A DNA stretch of 46,255 nt from Sedimenticola sp. (lineage in GTDB: Bacteria > Pseudomonadota > Gammaproteobacteria > Chromatiales > Chromatiaceae), in assembly GCA_026984735.1 (NCBI GenBank), contig JALSRN010000058.1, positions 1-46,255 on the forward strand, written 5' to 3'. Under the pieces are notes generated by a model, which saw only the letters and a list, made by a program, of their open reading frames with translations, had not been told where the DNA came from and made no database searches. Every line of letters starts with the position of its first letter. The first letter of the stretch is position 1. This document shows, in pieces, positions 26,991 to 34,854 of this stretch. The translations under genes were made by a program, and so were the position numbers.

Positions 26991-27554
26991 TCAGGGAGTG
27001 GTGCACTGTGTCGGGTCGATGGAGCAGAGGCAGGAAGCGGTCAAAGGTGTACGTGAGGGAACCGCAGAGGTGATGTCGAAAAAGAGCTTGGGATGCTCGC
27101 CCAGCTTCTTGGCACCATCCGGCACAGTGTCGAAAAGCACCACTACCCAACGATCCTCACTGGTCAGAAGATGCCAACCCGCGGAAGTATCCACCTCCAC
27201 TGGATCTCCAGACCCGTCTGCATTGGTGTCCGTCTCCTGGTAGTAGATACCGCTACCTCCACCGATATTGTCCATATCGTAGAGCCAAAGGGGTGTGGTT
27301 CCAGCGCCCGGAGGCTGAAACCGATATCTCTTCACCTGGACCCTCACCCACGCATCTGATTTCGTCGTGCTGGGCACGGGGGGGTCGGTCTGAGCGGTGG
27401 TTACGCAAAAATGGGCGCTGGCCGCCGCCCGGGCCGCTCCGCTCTGCAAAGTGGCGATCAAGGGTGCGCTCACTGCGGCGCTCTTCAGCAACCGCCTGCG
27501 CTTTTCCGAGACGGCGACATCCGTCGGTTGGCCTCGTTTCGTTATCTCTTTCAT
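26991..27554 (-). CDS. exported protein with Tat-like signal, candidate substrate of the kinase/PqqD/nucleotidyltransferase set
   Basis: 187 residues. A hydrophilic 17-residue N-terminus is followed by a twin-arginine-like signal (EKRRRLLKSAAVSAPLIATL, cleavage near ARAAAS). The mature part starts at a Cys (SAHFCVTTAQ), is rich in Gly, Thr, Asp and Pro, and has an acidic GGSGIYYQETDTNADGSGDP stretch that looks calcium-loop-like. It ends with a Cys cluster, SCLCSIDPTQCTTP. I recognise no domain. It is the first gene of the cluster, directly before the PqqD-like gene, the place where a precursor usually sits. AT-rich spacer upstream. Role as a substrate is inference from position only. Confidence 0.75.
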   Translation of the reverse strand: MKEITKRGQPTDVAVSEKRRRLLKSAAVSAPLIATLQSGAARAAASAHFCVTTAQTDPPVPSTTKSDAWVRVQVKRYRFQPPGAGTTPLWLYDMDNIGGGSGIYYQETDTNADGSGDPVEVDTSAGWHLLTSEDRWVVVLFDTVPDGAKKLGEHPKLFFDITSAVPSRTPLTASCLCSIDPTQCTTP

Positions 27555-27638
27555 TATTTCAAGGCTCCCATCGAATCCAGGTGACGCAAAGCAAGTCTAC
27601 CGGCGTCGTTCCAGTGATTACGTTTTAAATCCGAAACG

Positions 27639-27666
27639 AACATAATCGAAAGCGAAGCGTATTCAA
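27639..27666 (-). promoter_or_regulatory. possible promoter of the HPr-kinase-like cluster
   Basis: Read on the minus strand: TTGAAT (27666-27661), a 16-bp spacer, TATGTT (27644-27639), about 85 bp before the start of the 187-residue protein gene. The spacer 27555-27836 is clearly richer in A and T than the genes around it. The match is only moderate. Confidence 0.35.
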
Positions 27667-27836
27667 TGCGGCTTCAAGTCTGAAAAATGTTGCATGCAGG
27701 ATTCACGCCATGAAAAGCATCTGATTGTTCTTTAAGAAAAAAACTTTCAGCAATCTCATCCAATCAGAAAAAACGTAAAAAAAATCGACACTTCTTCCCA
27801 ATAGGCTTCTCGCATTATCGAACTAAATCAAGCCCG

Positions 27837-28725
27837 TCACTCACGCCTCCGGCGCACGAAGCCAAAGCCCATAAGGCCGATTCCCAGAAGTGCAAGGGTA
27901 CCAGCTTCCGGCACAGGAGTAGTGATCTCTCCCACCTTGATATCCACGAAGGCAGCCGTAAACGAGTCGGCGATCTTGCCACCCTGCCTCAATTGACGGA
28001 TATCCCAAGCGGCGCCACCAGTAGCCAGAGCCAGATTGACATAATCCGCCTCCGTACTGCCAAAACAGGCCCCGAACGAAAGGGTTCCAGTAACCGTGGT
28101 GAACCCACCCTGGCCATCCGCCATATAACCGTTCCCTTTGGAATCCACTCCCAACACCTGTTGCTGGCCGACGAACATCGAACAGTCAACCACGGCGTTG
28201 AGCAGCGCCTGATACTTTTTGAAAGTTTTCAGCATGCTGCCGTAATCGCCAGTATAACCGTTGACATCGCGATCTTCGTCGGTCACGAGGATTGTTGATA
28301 CGGGCGTCGTTGCGCAGAGGATAGTTGTTGAAGACAAAGTTCATGGCTTCATAGCCGTCTTCTGTTTTTCCACCAGCATGAAGCCCGCCAGCTGCCCAAG
28401 AGAAATCGCTGGCACTTCCGAAATAGTCGAGAGCGCCACCCGCCTACATGTCATGGGCATGGCCTCTCTGCGACGTACCATGCGAAGAGCTTCCATACCC
28501 CGCAAGTCCATATTGCACATCGAAGGTATCGGTGCCCACCACTGCTGCCAAAGCAGTGTCCATAGCGGATATCATGCCTGGCAACCAAGCATGCTCCCCC
28601 GACATGGAGCCCGACTCGTCCACTACCGGGATGATATCAGCGATGACAGGCACCGCCGCCGCGTTGCCAGTCACACCGAGGCTCATAACCGCCGCCAACG
28701 CCACTCCACATGTTTTTTGGTTCAT
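27837..28725 (-). pseudogene. broken von Willebrand A domain protein with PEP-CTERM sorting signal
   Basis: The start at 28725 has a strong ribosome site (GGGAGG) and a signal peptide ending VTGNAAA. It continues into a VWA domain with the metal-site motif DESGSMS. An in-frame TAG (28446-28444) stops it after 93 residues. Reading through gives AGGALDYFGSASDFSW..., then RNDARIN, after which the frame is lost. Removing one T of the pair at 28292-28293 gives RINILVTDEDRDVNG, a good VWA strand, and the frame runs to the end. The total of 889 bp is 296 codons plus one base, as one insertion predicts. The C-terminus is a PEP-CTERM signal in which the second P is A (VPEAGTLALLGIGLMGFGF then RRRRE). 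Assembly error cannot be excluded. Confidence 0.8.
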
Positions 28726-28846
28726 CTCGGAAACCTCCCTGAGGTCTGAATTACGTATAAATGTACTTCAGTCACCCAGGTATGCATTAACCGTTCCAGT
28801 TTTTACAAATAGCTTTTTTATCATCTAATTGAGAGATTTTTTTTGA

Positions 28847-28874
28847 ATAAGCCTCAATTTATAAGCCTCAATTT
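28847..28874. repeat. 14-bp perfect tandem duplication
   Basis: ATAAGCCTCAATTT occurs twice back to back (28847-28860 and 28861-28874) in the AT-rich spacer between the broken VWA gene and the DUF1015 gene. An inverted partner AATTGAG lies at 28827-28833. It may be the trace of a slippage event or of a former insertion. Confidence 0.7.
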
Positions 28875-28934
28875 TTTTGGAGGGGAAGTATAAAAAATAC
28901 CGACATCACGTCTGCTTTAAAAAAACATTTCGTC

Positions 28935-30176
28935 TCAGTCCAGCACATGACTCACCAGGCCGTCCGCCAGCTTGGGCTCGAACCAGGTGGACTTGGGCGG
29001 CATCACCTCGCCGGCGTCGGCCACGGCCATGAGAGCCTCCATGGTGGTAGGATAGAGGGAGAAGGCCACCGCCCAGTCGCCGGAATCGACCCGTTTCTCC
29101 AGCTCGCCCAGGCCGCGGATGCCGCCGACGAAGTCGATGCGGTCGTCGGTGCGGGGATCCTCGATGCCGAGCAGGGGGCGGATGAGGTTCTCCTGCAGCA
29201 GGCTCACGTCGAGGCGCGCCACCGGGTCGTCTTTTGGAATGCGCTCGGGCTTGATGACAAGGCGGTACCACTGGCCGCGCAGATACATGCCGAACTCGCC
29301 GCTCCTGGCCGGCCTCACCGGCGCGTCGGCGGGTTCCACGGTGAAGTTCTCGATGAGACGGCTGACGAACTCCTCGGGCGAAAGGCCGTTGAGGTCCTTC
29401 ACCACCCGGTTGTAGTCGAGGATCTGCATCTGGTCGTGGGGAAAGAGGACGCTGAGGAAATAGTTGTAGCTCTCCTCGCCGGTGTGCTCCGGATTGGCGG
29501 CCCGGCGCGCCGCCGCCACCCGGGAGGCGGCCGCGGAGCGGTGGTGGCCGTCGGCCACGTAGAGGGCGTCGAGGCGGTCGAAGGCCTCGGTGAGCCTGCG
29601 CACGGTGTCCGCGTCCGACACCGCCCAAAGCTGGTGGCGCACGCCGCTTTCGGCGGTGACGTCGATGTCGGGCTCGCCCCGGGCCACCTCGGCCAGCACC
29701 CGGTCGATCTCCTGGGTGGCGGGATAGACGAGGAACACCGGTCCGGTCTGGGCGTTGAGGGCGTCGATGTTGCGCACCCGGTCGTCCTCCTTCACCGGTC
29801 GGGTGAACTCGTGTTTCTTGATGCGGTCGGCGTCGTAGGCCGCCACCGACGCCGCGCCCACCACGCCGGTCTGCACATGGTCGCCCATGGTGAGACGGTA
29901 GACGTAGAAACTGGGCCGTTCGTCGCGCCGCAGCACCCCTTCGGCGACCATCCGCTCGAGATTCTCGCGCCCCTTGGCATAGACTTCGGGGGCGTAAGGG
30001 TCGGTGCCCTCGGGCAGATCCACCTCGGGACGGGAGATGTGCAGAAAGCTCCAGGGCCGCCCCCGCACCATGGCGCGGGCCTCGGCCTCGTTCATTACGT
30101 CGTAGGGGGGGGCGACCACATCGTCGGCCCGGCCCGGCGCGGGGCGCAGGCCGGCGAAGGCTTTCACTAGCGGCAT
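28935..30176 (-). CDS. DUF1015 family protein
   Basis: 413 residues, full length, cytoplasmic. It shows the family landmarks: KAFAGLRPAPG and VVAPPYDVMNEAEA at the N-terminus, FYVYRLTMGD near residue 90, ALYVADGHHRSAAA in the middle and FLSVLFPHDQMQILDYNRVVKDL after that. The 'DGHHR' motif suggests a metal or phosphate site, but no reaction is established for the family. It is divergent from uvrC. Confidence 0.9.
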   Translation of the reverse strand: MPLVKAFAGLRPAPGRADDVVAPPYDVMNEAEARAMVRGRPWSFLHISRPEVDLPEGTDPYAPEVYAKGRENLERMVAEGVLRRDERPSFYVYRLTMGDHVQTGVVGAASVAAYDADRIKKHEFTRPVKEDDRVRNIDALNAQTGPVFLVYPATQEIDRVLAEVARGEPDIDVTAESGVRHQLWAVSDADTVRRLTEAFDRLDALYVADGHHRSAAASRVAAARRAANPEHTGEESYNYFLSVLFPHDQMQILDYNRVVKDLNGLSPEEFVSRLIENFTVEPADAPVRPARSGEFGMYLRGQWYRLVIKPERIPKDDPVARLDVSLLQENLIRPLLGIEDPRTDDRIDFVGGIRGLGELEKRVDSGDWAVAFSLYPTTMEALMAVADAGEVMPPKSTWFEPKLADGLVSHVLD

Positions 30177-30314
30177 GGAAGGATCTCTCGTTCGAAGACT
30201 CGGGAATGGGCGCCATTGTTCCAGAAAGCGGAAGCCGTGCCAACGAGAAAGCCGGACGGCGCCTTCCTTGGCAGAGGTGTAAAGATCGAGCCGCTGTCAA
30301 ATAGAATATCGGCC

Positions 30315-32123
30315 ATGTCCTTCGACGCGAAGAAGTTTCTCCAGACCCTCACCCACCGCCCCGGCGTCTACCGCATGATCGGGTCCGGGGGCGAGGTGCT
30401 CTACGTGGGCAAGGCGAAGGATCTGAAGAAGCGGGTGAGCAGCTATTTCCGCCGCGCGACCAACCGCCGGATCCAGTCCATGGTGGCACAAGTGCGGGAG
30501 ATCCAGGTCACCGTGACCCACACCGAGGCGGAGGCCCTGCTGCTGGAGAACAATCTCATCAAGTCGCTCCAGCCCCGCTACAACATCCTTCTGAAGGACG
30601 ACAAGAGCTACCCCTCCATCTTTCTCTCGGACGACGAGTTTCCCCGCCTCAGCTTCCACCGGGGGGCGCGCAAGGAGCGAGGACGCTATTTCGGCCCCTA
30701 CCCCAGCAGCTCTGCGGTGCGCGAGACCCTCTACCTGCTGCAGAAGCTCTTCCCGGTGCGCCAGTGCGAGAACAGCTACTACGCCAACCGCTCGCGTCCC
30801 TGCCTGCAGTATCAGATCAAGCGCTGCACCGCCCCCTGCGTGGGCCGGGTGAGCCGGGAGGAGTACCTGCGCGACGTGCGCGACATCGTTCTCTTCCTCG
30901 AAGGCAAGACGCGGGACGTGGTGAACAGCCTGGTGGCGCGCATGGAGGCGGCGGCGGAAAGGCTCGAGTTCGAACAGGCCGCGCGCTACCGCGACCAGAT
31001 CGACGCCATCCGCAAAGTGCAGGAGCGCCAGTACGTGAGCGGCGAACGGGGCGACCTCGACATCGTCGCCTGCCGGGCGCGCGAGGGGCAGGCGTGCGTG
31101 CAGCTCTTCCAGATCCGCGGAGGCCGCAATCTGGGCAACCGCGCCTTCTTTCCCCGCGGCAGCGCCGGCCGCGAAGAGGCGGAGATCCTCGCCGCCTTTC
31201 TGGCCCAGCACTATCTGGGCAAGGCGACACCGGCGCAGATCCTGGTGAGCCCGGCGCCCACGGACCGCGCCCTGCTGGAAGAGGCGCTGGGCGAGCAGGC
31301 CGGCCGCAAGGTGAAGCTGGTGGCCAATCCTCGCGGCGAGCGGTCACGCTGGCTGAAGATGGCGGTGCAGAACGCCGAGCTGGCGCTCGAGAGCCGGCTG
31401 GCCGGCAGCGCCAACGCCCGCCGGCGGTTGGAGGCGCTGCAGGAGGCCCTGGGACTGGACGAGCCCCCCCGGCGCATGGAGTGCTTCGACATCAGCCACA
31501 CCCGGGGCGAGCGCGCCGTGGCCTCGTGCGTGGTCTTCGATCCGGAGGGGCCACGCAAGAGCGACTACCGCCGATTCAACATCGAAGGCATCGCTCCGGG
31601 CGACGACTACGCCGCCATGGAGCAGGCGTTGAAGCGACGCTACGCCCGCTTGCGCGGAGGGGAAGGCGTGCTGCCCGACCTCCTTTTCATCGACGGCGGC
31701 AGGGGCCAGCTGGAGTCGGCCCGGCAGGCGCTGGCGGAAACGGGCGTCGGCGGCGTGCTGCTGGTGGGCGTGGCCAAGGGGCCGGAGCGGCGCCCCGGCA
31801 TGGAGCAGCTCTTCTTGTTGGAGCGGGAACGCCCCCTTATACTGGACGCCCATTCGCCGGCCCTCCATCTGATCCAGCAGATCCGCGACGAGGCGCACCG
31901 TTTCGCCATCAGCGGCCACCGGGCACGGCGGAACAAGGCGCGCACCCGGTCGGTGCTGGAAGAGATTCCGGGCATCGGCGCCAAGCGCCGGCAACGGCTG
32001 CTCAAGCAGTTCGGCGGGCTCCAGGGGCTCGCCCGGGCGGGAATCGAGGACATCGCCACGGTGAACGGCATCAGTACCAGACTGGCGGAAAAGATCTATC
32101 GGGCCTTCCACGGAGGCGAGTGA
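30315..32123 (+). CDS. uvrC: excinuclease ABC subunit C
   Basis: 602 residues from the ATG at 30315; upstream in-frame codons are rejected because this start gives the usual MSFDAKKFLQTLTHRPGVYRM beginning. The GIY-YIG nuclease (GVYRMIGSGGEVLYVGKAKDLKKR) cuts 3' of the lesion. A UvrB-interaction motif (EFEQAARYRDQIDAIRKVQ) follows, then the RNase H-like nuclease domain (MECFDISHTRGERAVASCVVF, LLFIDGGRGQLESA) and two C-terminal helix-hairpin-helix motifs (IPGIGAKRRQRLLKQFGG). It completes nucleotide excision repair with UvrAB. It overlaps pgsA by GTGA. Confidence 0.97.
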   Translation: MSFDAKKFLQTLTHRPGVYRMIGSGGEVLYVGKAKDLKKRVSSYFRRATNRRIQSMVAQVREIQVTVTHTEAEALLLENNLIKSLQPRYNILLKDDKSYPSIFLSDDEFPRLSFHRGARKERGRYFGPYPSSSAVRETLYLLQKLFPVRQCENSYYANRSRPCLQYQIKRCTAPCVGRVSREEYLRDVRDIVLFLEGKTRDVVNSLVARMEAAAERLEFEQAARYRDQIDAIRKVQERQYVSGERGDLDIVACRAREGQACVQLFQIRGGRNLGNRAFFPRGSAGREEAEILAAFLAQHYLGKATPAQILVSPAPTDRALLEEALGEQAGRKVKLVANPRGERSRWLKMAVQNAELALESRLAGSANARRRLEALQEALGLDEPPRRMECFDISHTRGERAVASCVVFDPEGPRKSDYRRFNIEGIAPGDDYAAMEQALKRRYARLRGGEGVLPDLLFIDGGRGQLESARQALAETGVGGVLLVGVAKGPERRPGMEQLFLLERERPLILDAHSPALHLIQQIRDEAHRFAISGHRARRNKARTRSVLEEIPGIGAKRRQRLLKQFGGLQGLARAGIEDIATVNGISTRLAEKIYRAFHGGE

Positions 32124-32704
32124 GCGTGCGGAGCCTCCCCAACCTGCTCACCTTTTCCCGCATTCTCATGATTCCGGTGTTCGTCGGGATCCACTACCTG
32201 CCGGTGCCCTGGAACCACCAGGTCGCGGCGCTGATCTTCCTGATGGCCGCCTTCACCGACTGGCTGGACGGCTATCTGGCTCGGCGCATGCGGCTGGCGT
32301 CGCCCCTGGGCGCCTTTCTCGACCCCGTGGCCGACAAGCTCATCGTGGCCACCGCCCTGGTGCTGGTGGTGGCCGACGATCCCAACGTCTGGATCACCGT
32401 CTCCGCGGCGGTGATCATCGGTCGCGAGATCACCATCTCGGCGCTGCGCGAATGGATGGCGGAGCTGGGCCGGCGCGGCGTCGTGGCGGTGCGCTGGGTG
32501 GGCAAGTTCAAGACCGCCGCGCAGATGGCCGCCATCACCCTGCTGGTCTATCGCCACGACCTCTTCGGCCTGCCCACCTACCGCCTCGGCACCCTCCTGC
32601 TCTATGTGGCGGTGGGGCTCACGCTCTGGTCCATGACCGCCTACCTCGTCGCCGCCTGGCCCACCCTCTCGGCCGAAAAGGAGAAAACCGGCGCCGGGGG
32701 TTGA
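32120..32704 (+). CDS. pgsA: CDP-diacylglycerol-glycerol-3-phosphate 3-phosphatidyltransferase
   Basis: 194 residues from a GTG at 32120 overlapping the uvrC stop (a GTG at 32126 is an alternative). It has the CDP-alcohol phosphatidyltransferase motif D-x2-DG-x2-AR-x8-G-x3-D-x3-D in DWLDGYLARRMRLASPLGAFLDPVADK, split here as residues about 46-72, with several membrane helices. It makes phosphatidylglycerol phosphate. The stop codon lies within the -35 hexamer of the tRNA promoter. Confidence 0.95.
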   Translation: MSVRSLPNLLTFSRILMIPVFVGIHYLPVPWNHQVAALIFLMAAFTDWLDGYLARRMRLASPLGAFLDPVADKLIVATALVLVVADDPNVWITVSAAVIIGREITISALREWMAELGRRGVVAVRWVGKFKTAAQMAAITLLVYRHDLFGLPTYRLGTLLLYVAVGLTLWSMTAYLVAAWPTLSAEKEKTGAGG

Positions 32705-32728
32705 CAGCCACAGGCCGTGCTTTAGAAT
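32701..32728 (+). promoter_or_regulatory. strong promoter for tRNA-Gly
   Basis: TTGACA at 32701-32706 (consensus), a 16-bp spacer, and TAGAAT at 32723-32728. The tRNA begins at 32742, so the transcript would have a leader of about 7 nt. The pgsA stop TGA (32702-32704) is part of the -35 box. Confidence 0.8.
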
Positions 32729-32741
32729 ACCGCCTCACCCA

Positions 32742-32817
<76 letters not shown>

Positions 32818-32827
32818 GCTTTCCACG

Positions 32828-32853
32828 AACCCCGCGACGACGGCGGGGTTTTT
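32828..32853 (+). terminator. rho-independent terminator between the two tRNA genes
   Basis: AACCCCGC (32828-32835), a 7-nt loop, GCGGGGTT (32843-32850), then further T to 32853. It should stop most tRNA-Gly transcripts, so tRNA-Cys depends on read-through or its own weak promoter. Confidence 0.8.
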
Positions 32854-32883
32854 CGTTTCGACGGCGCCACCCGTCTCACTCCT

Positions 32884-32957
32884 GGCCGAGTGGCAGAGTG
32901 GTTATGCAGCGGCCTGCAAAGCCGTGTACCTCGGTTCGATTCCGGGCTCGGCCTCCA
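32884..32957 (+). tRNA. tRNA-Cys (anticodon GCA)
   Basis: The acceptor GGCCGAG pairs with CTCGGCC, the anticodon stem GCGGC/GCCGT holds loop CTGCAAA with anticodon GCA, and the T loop is GTTCGATTC. The discriminator is U73, as required for cysteinyl-tRNA synthetase, and CCA is encoded. In E. coli this is cysT, followed by leuZ; no tRNA-Leu follows here. Confidence 0.96.
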
Positions 32958-32959
32958 TC

Positions 32960-33604
32960 CTATCCCCCCAGTTGGATCACGCCGTGGCGTAGAGCAAAGT
33001 GGGTGAGCTCCACATCGTTGCCCACCTCCAGCTTTTCGAAGAGACGGGCGCGGTAGGTGCTCACCGTCTTGGGGCTCAAAAAAAGGGCGTCGGAGATCTC
33101 CTGGGTGCTCTTTCCCTGGGTGATCATCATCATCACCTGCATCTCCCGGGGAGAGAGCCGGGCCAGGGGCGAACCTCCGCCCTTGTTGGCCAGCGCCGAG
33201 AGGCTGAGCTTGCGGGCCACGTCGGCCGAGAGGTAGTGCTCGCCCCGCATCACCGCCTCGATCGCTTCGACCAGTTCCCCCGCGGGACATCCCTTGGTGA
33301 GATAGCCCACGGCACCGGCATCGAGCAGCTGATTGGGAAAGGGCTCGTCGTCAAGCGCGGTGAGCGCGATCACCTTCACCTGGGGCGCGATGCGAAGAAC
33401 GCGGCGCGTGGCCTCGATGCCGCCGATGCCCGGCATGTGGATGTCCATGAGCACCACGTCGGGCGGCGAGGAGCGCACCCGCTCCACCGCCGCCTCGCCG
33501 GTGTCGGCCTCGCCTACCACTTCCATCCCTTCCCGGTTCTCCAGAATGCTCCTCAACCCGGAACGAAACAGGGAGTGATCGTCCACCAACAGAATGCGTG
33601 TCAT
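32960..33604 (-). CDS. LuxR/FixJ-type response regulator (GacA/UvrY-like)
   Basis: 214 residues. The receiver domain has the acidic pair D8-D9 (ILLVDDH), phospho-acceptor D54 (VVLMDIHMPG), the Thr in ALTA and the Lys in GYLTKG. The LuxR helix-turn-helix starts LSPREMQVMMMITQGKSTQEISD and ends YRARLFEKL. The first residues and the place next to uvrC-pgsA suggest UvrY/GacA, the BarA partner that drives csrB-type RNAs. Here it faces uvrC from the far side of the tRNAs. Its stop is 2 bp from the tRNA-Cys CCA. The start overlaps the AI-2E gene (ATGA). Confidence 0.9.
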   Translation of the reverse strand: MTRILLVDDHSLFRSGLRSILENREGMEVVGEADTGEAAVERVRSSPPDVVLMDIHMPGIGGIEATRRVLRIAPQVKVIALTALDDEPFPNQLLDAGAVGYLTKGCPAGELVEAIEAVMRGEHYLSADVARKLSLSALANKGGGSPLARLSPREMQVMMMITQGKSTQEISDALFLSPKTVSTYRARLFEKLEVGNDVELTHFALRHGVIQLGG

Positions 33605-34659
33605 CGCGCACCTCCTTGTCCGCCGGCGGAAGCGACCGTCTCGCCGGTCTTCTGCGCCACCGGCCCGAGCAGCACCGCCACCCAGGCGGTCGGCCGATGG
33701 GCCTGAAGCGCGAACTTGGCCACCATGGTGAGGGGCACCGACAGCAGCATGCCCACCGGCCCGAGCAGCCACCCCCAGAAGACCATGGAGAGAAACACCA
33801 CCAGGGTGGAGAGTCCCATCCGCTGCCCCATGTAGCGCGGTTCCACCATGTTGCCGATGAGCAGGTTCACCAGCAGATAGAGCGCGGTCACCGCCAGCGC
33901 CGGCCCGACGCCGAGCTGCACCACCGCCAGCAGCACCGCCGGCACCGCCGCAATGATGGAGCCGATGGTGGGAATGAAGTTGAGCAGAAAGGCGACGAAG
34001 CCCCAGAGCACGGCGAAATCGAGACCGATGAGCGCGCAACCGGCCCAGATCAGCACCCCGGTGATGAGGCTCATCAGCGCCTTGATGGAGGTGTATCTCT
34101 TGGTGCTCTCGATCACCTCGGTCACCTGCGCCACCACCCGGCGGGTGCGCTCGCTGTCGATGGCCGCCAGCTTGGCCGGCAGGTCCCAGCTTTCCAGCAG
34201 CATGAAGAAGACGGTGAAGAGGATCAGAAAGATGTGGCTCAGGCCGTCGCCCAGCGCCGCGACCAGGCGGTTCGCGAAGCTCATCACCGATCCCGGGTCG
34301 ATCACCTTGCGAAGGGCGGCATGGGAGGTGTCCAGGCCCAGCGCGCCCAGCCATCCCAGCAGGCTGTCGGCGAGCTGGCCGAGACGCGCCTGGTAGTTCG
34401 GCAGGTTCTCGCTGAAGCCGTGGAAGCTGCGACCCAGCAGCGCGCCCAGCAGGAGGCCGGCCAGCACCACGCCGACGAAGACCAGCCCCATCGACACCGC
34501 CGCCGGCACCCCCCGCCTCTTCATCGCTTCCATGGGGGCCGCCAGAATGACGGCGATGAAAAGCGAAAGCAGGAAAGGCACCACCAGATCCTGGGCGAAC
34601 CGCAGCCAGGAGAGGACGATGAGCACCGCCGCGGCGACGATGAAAGGGTTGCTCTTCAA
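33601..34659 (-). CDS. AI-2E family (PerM-like) membrane transporter
   Basis: 352 residues with about eight membrane helices. The family pattern is visible: an N-terminal pair of helices (FIVAAAVLIVLSWLRFAQDLVVPFL), a large periplasmic or cytoplasmic helical stretch, then GFVAFLLNFIPTIGSIIAAVPAVLLAV and the C-terminal MVEPRYMGQRMGLSTLVVFLSMVFWGWLLG. Members export varied substrates or act as Na+/H+ antiporters; the true substrate is unknown. It is in one operon with the response regulator. Confidence 0.9.
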   Translation of the reverse strand: MKSNPFIVAAAVLIVLSWLRFAQDLVVPFLLSLFIAVILAAPMEAMKRRGVPAAVSMGLVFVGVVLAGLLLGALLGRSFHGFSENLPNYQARLGQLADSLLGWLGALGLDTSHAALRKVIDPGSVMSFANRLVAALGDGLSHIFLILFTVFFMLLESWDLPAKLAAIDSERTRRVVAQVTEVIESTKRYTSIKALMSLITGVLIWAGCALIGLDFAVLWGFVAFLLNFIPTIGSIIAAVPAVLLAVVQLGVGPALAVTALYLLVNLLIGNMVEPRYMGQRMGLSTLVVFLSMVFWGWLLGPVGMLLSVPLTMVAKFALQAHRPTAWVAVLLGPVAQKTGETVASAGGQGGAR

Positions 34660-34854
34660 TTTTTCGAACCGGGAGCCGGAATGGAACTGTCATTATATAA
34701 ACCCGGCGACGAGATGCGGAAAAGAACCCTCATCGAAAGCCCCCTCGGAAGCGTCCGATGCCGGGGTTCGAAAAAAGGGCTTTCAGGAAACGGCAAACCC
34801 TTTCGAAGCGCCCCGCCGATGCCCGTTCGCCACCGTTGTGGTGAAATAGAGCCC

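Noticed and set aside
24673-27554. Lasso-peptide biosynthetic cluster
   Set aside because: No asparagine-synthetase-like cyclase, transglutaminase-like protease or short precursor peptide is found; only the tailoring-type enzymes are shared.
30268-30307. Promoter of uvrC made of TTGGCA and TAGAAT
   Set aside because: The spacer would be 28 bp, far too long.
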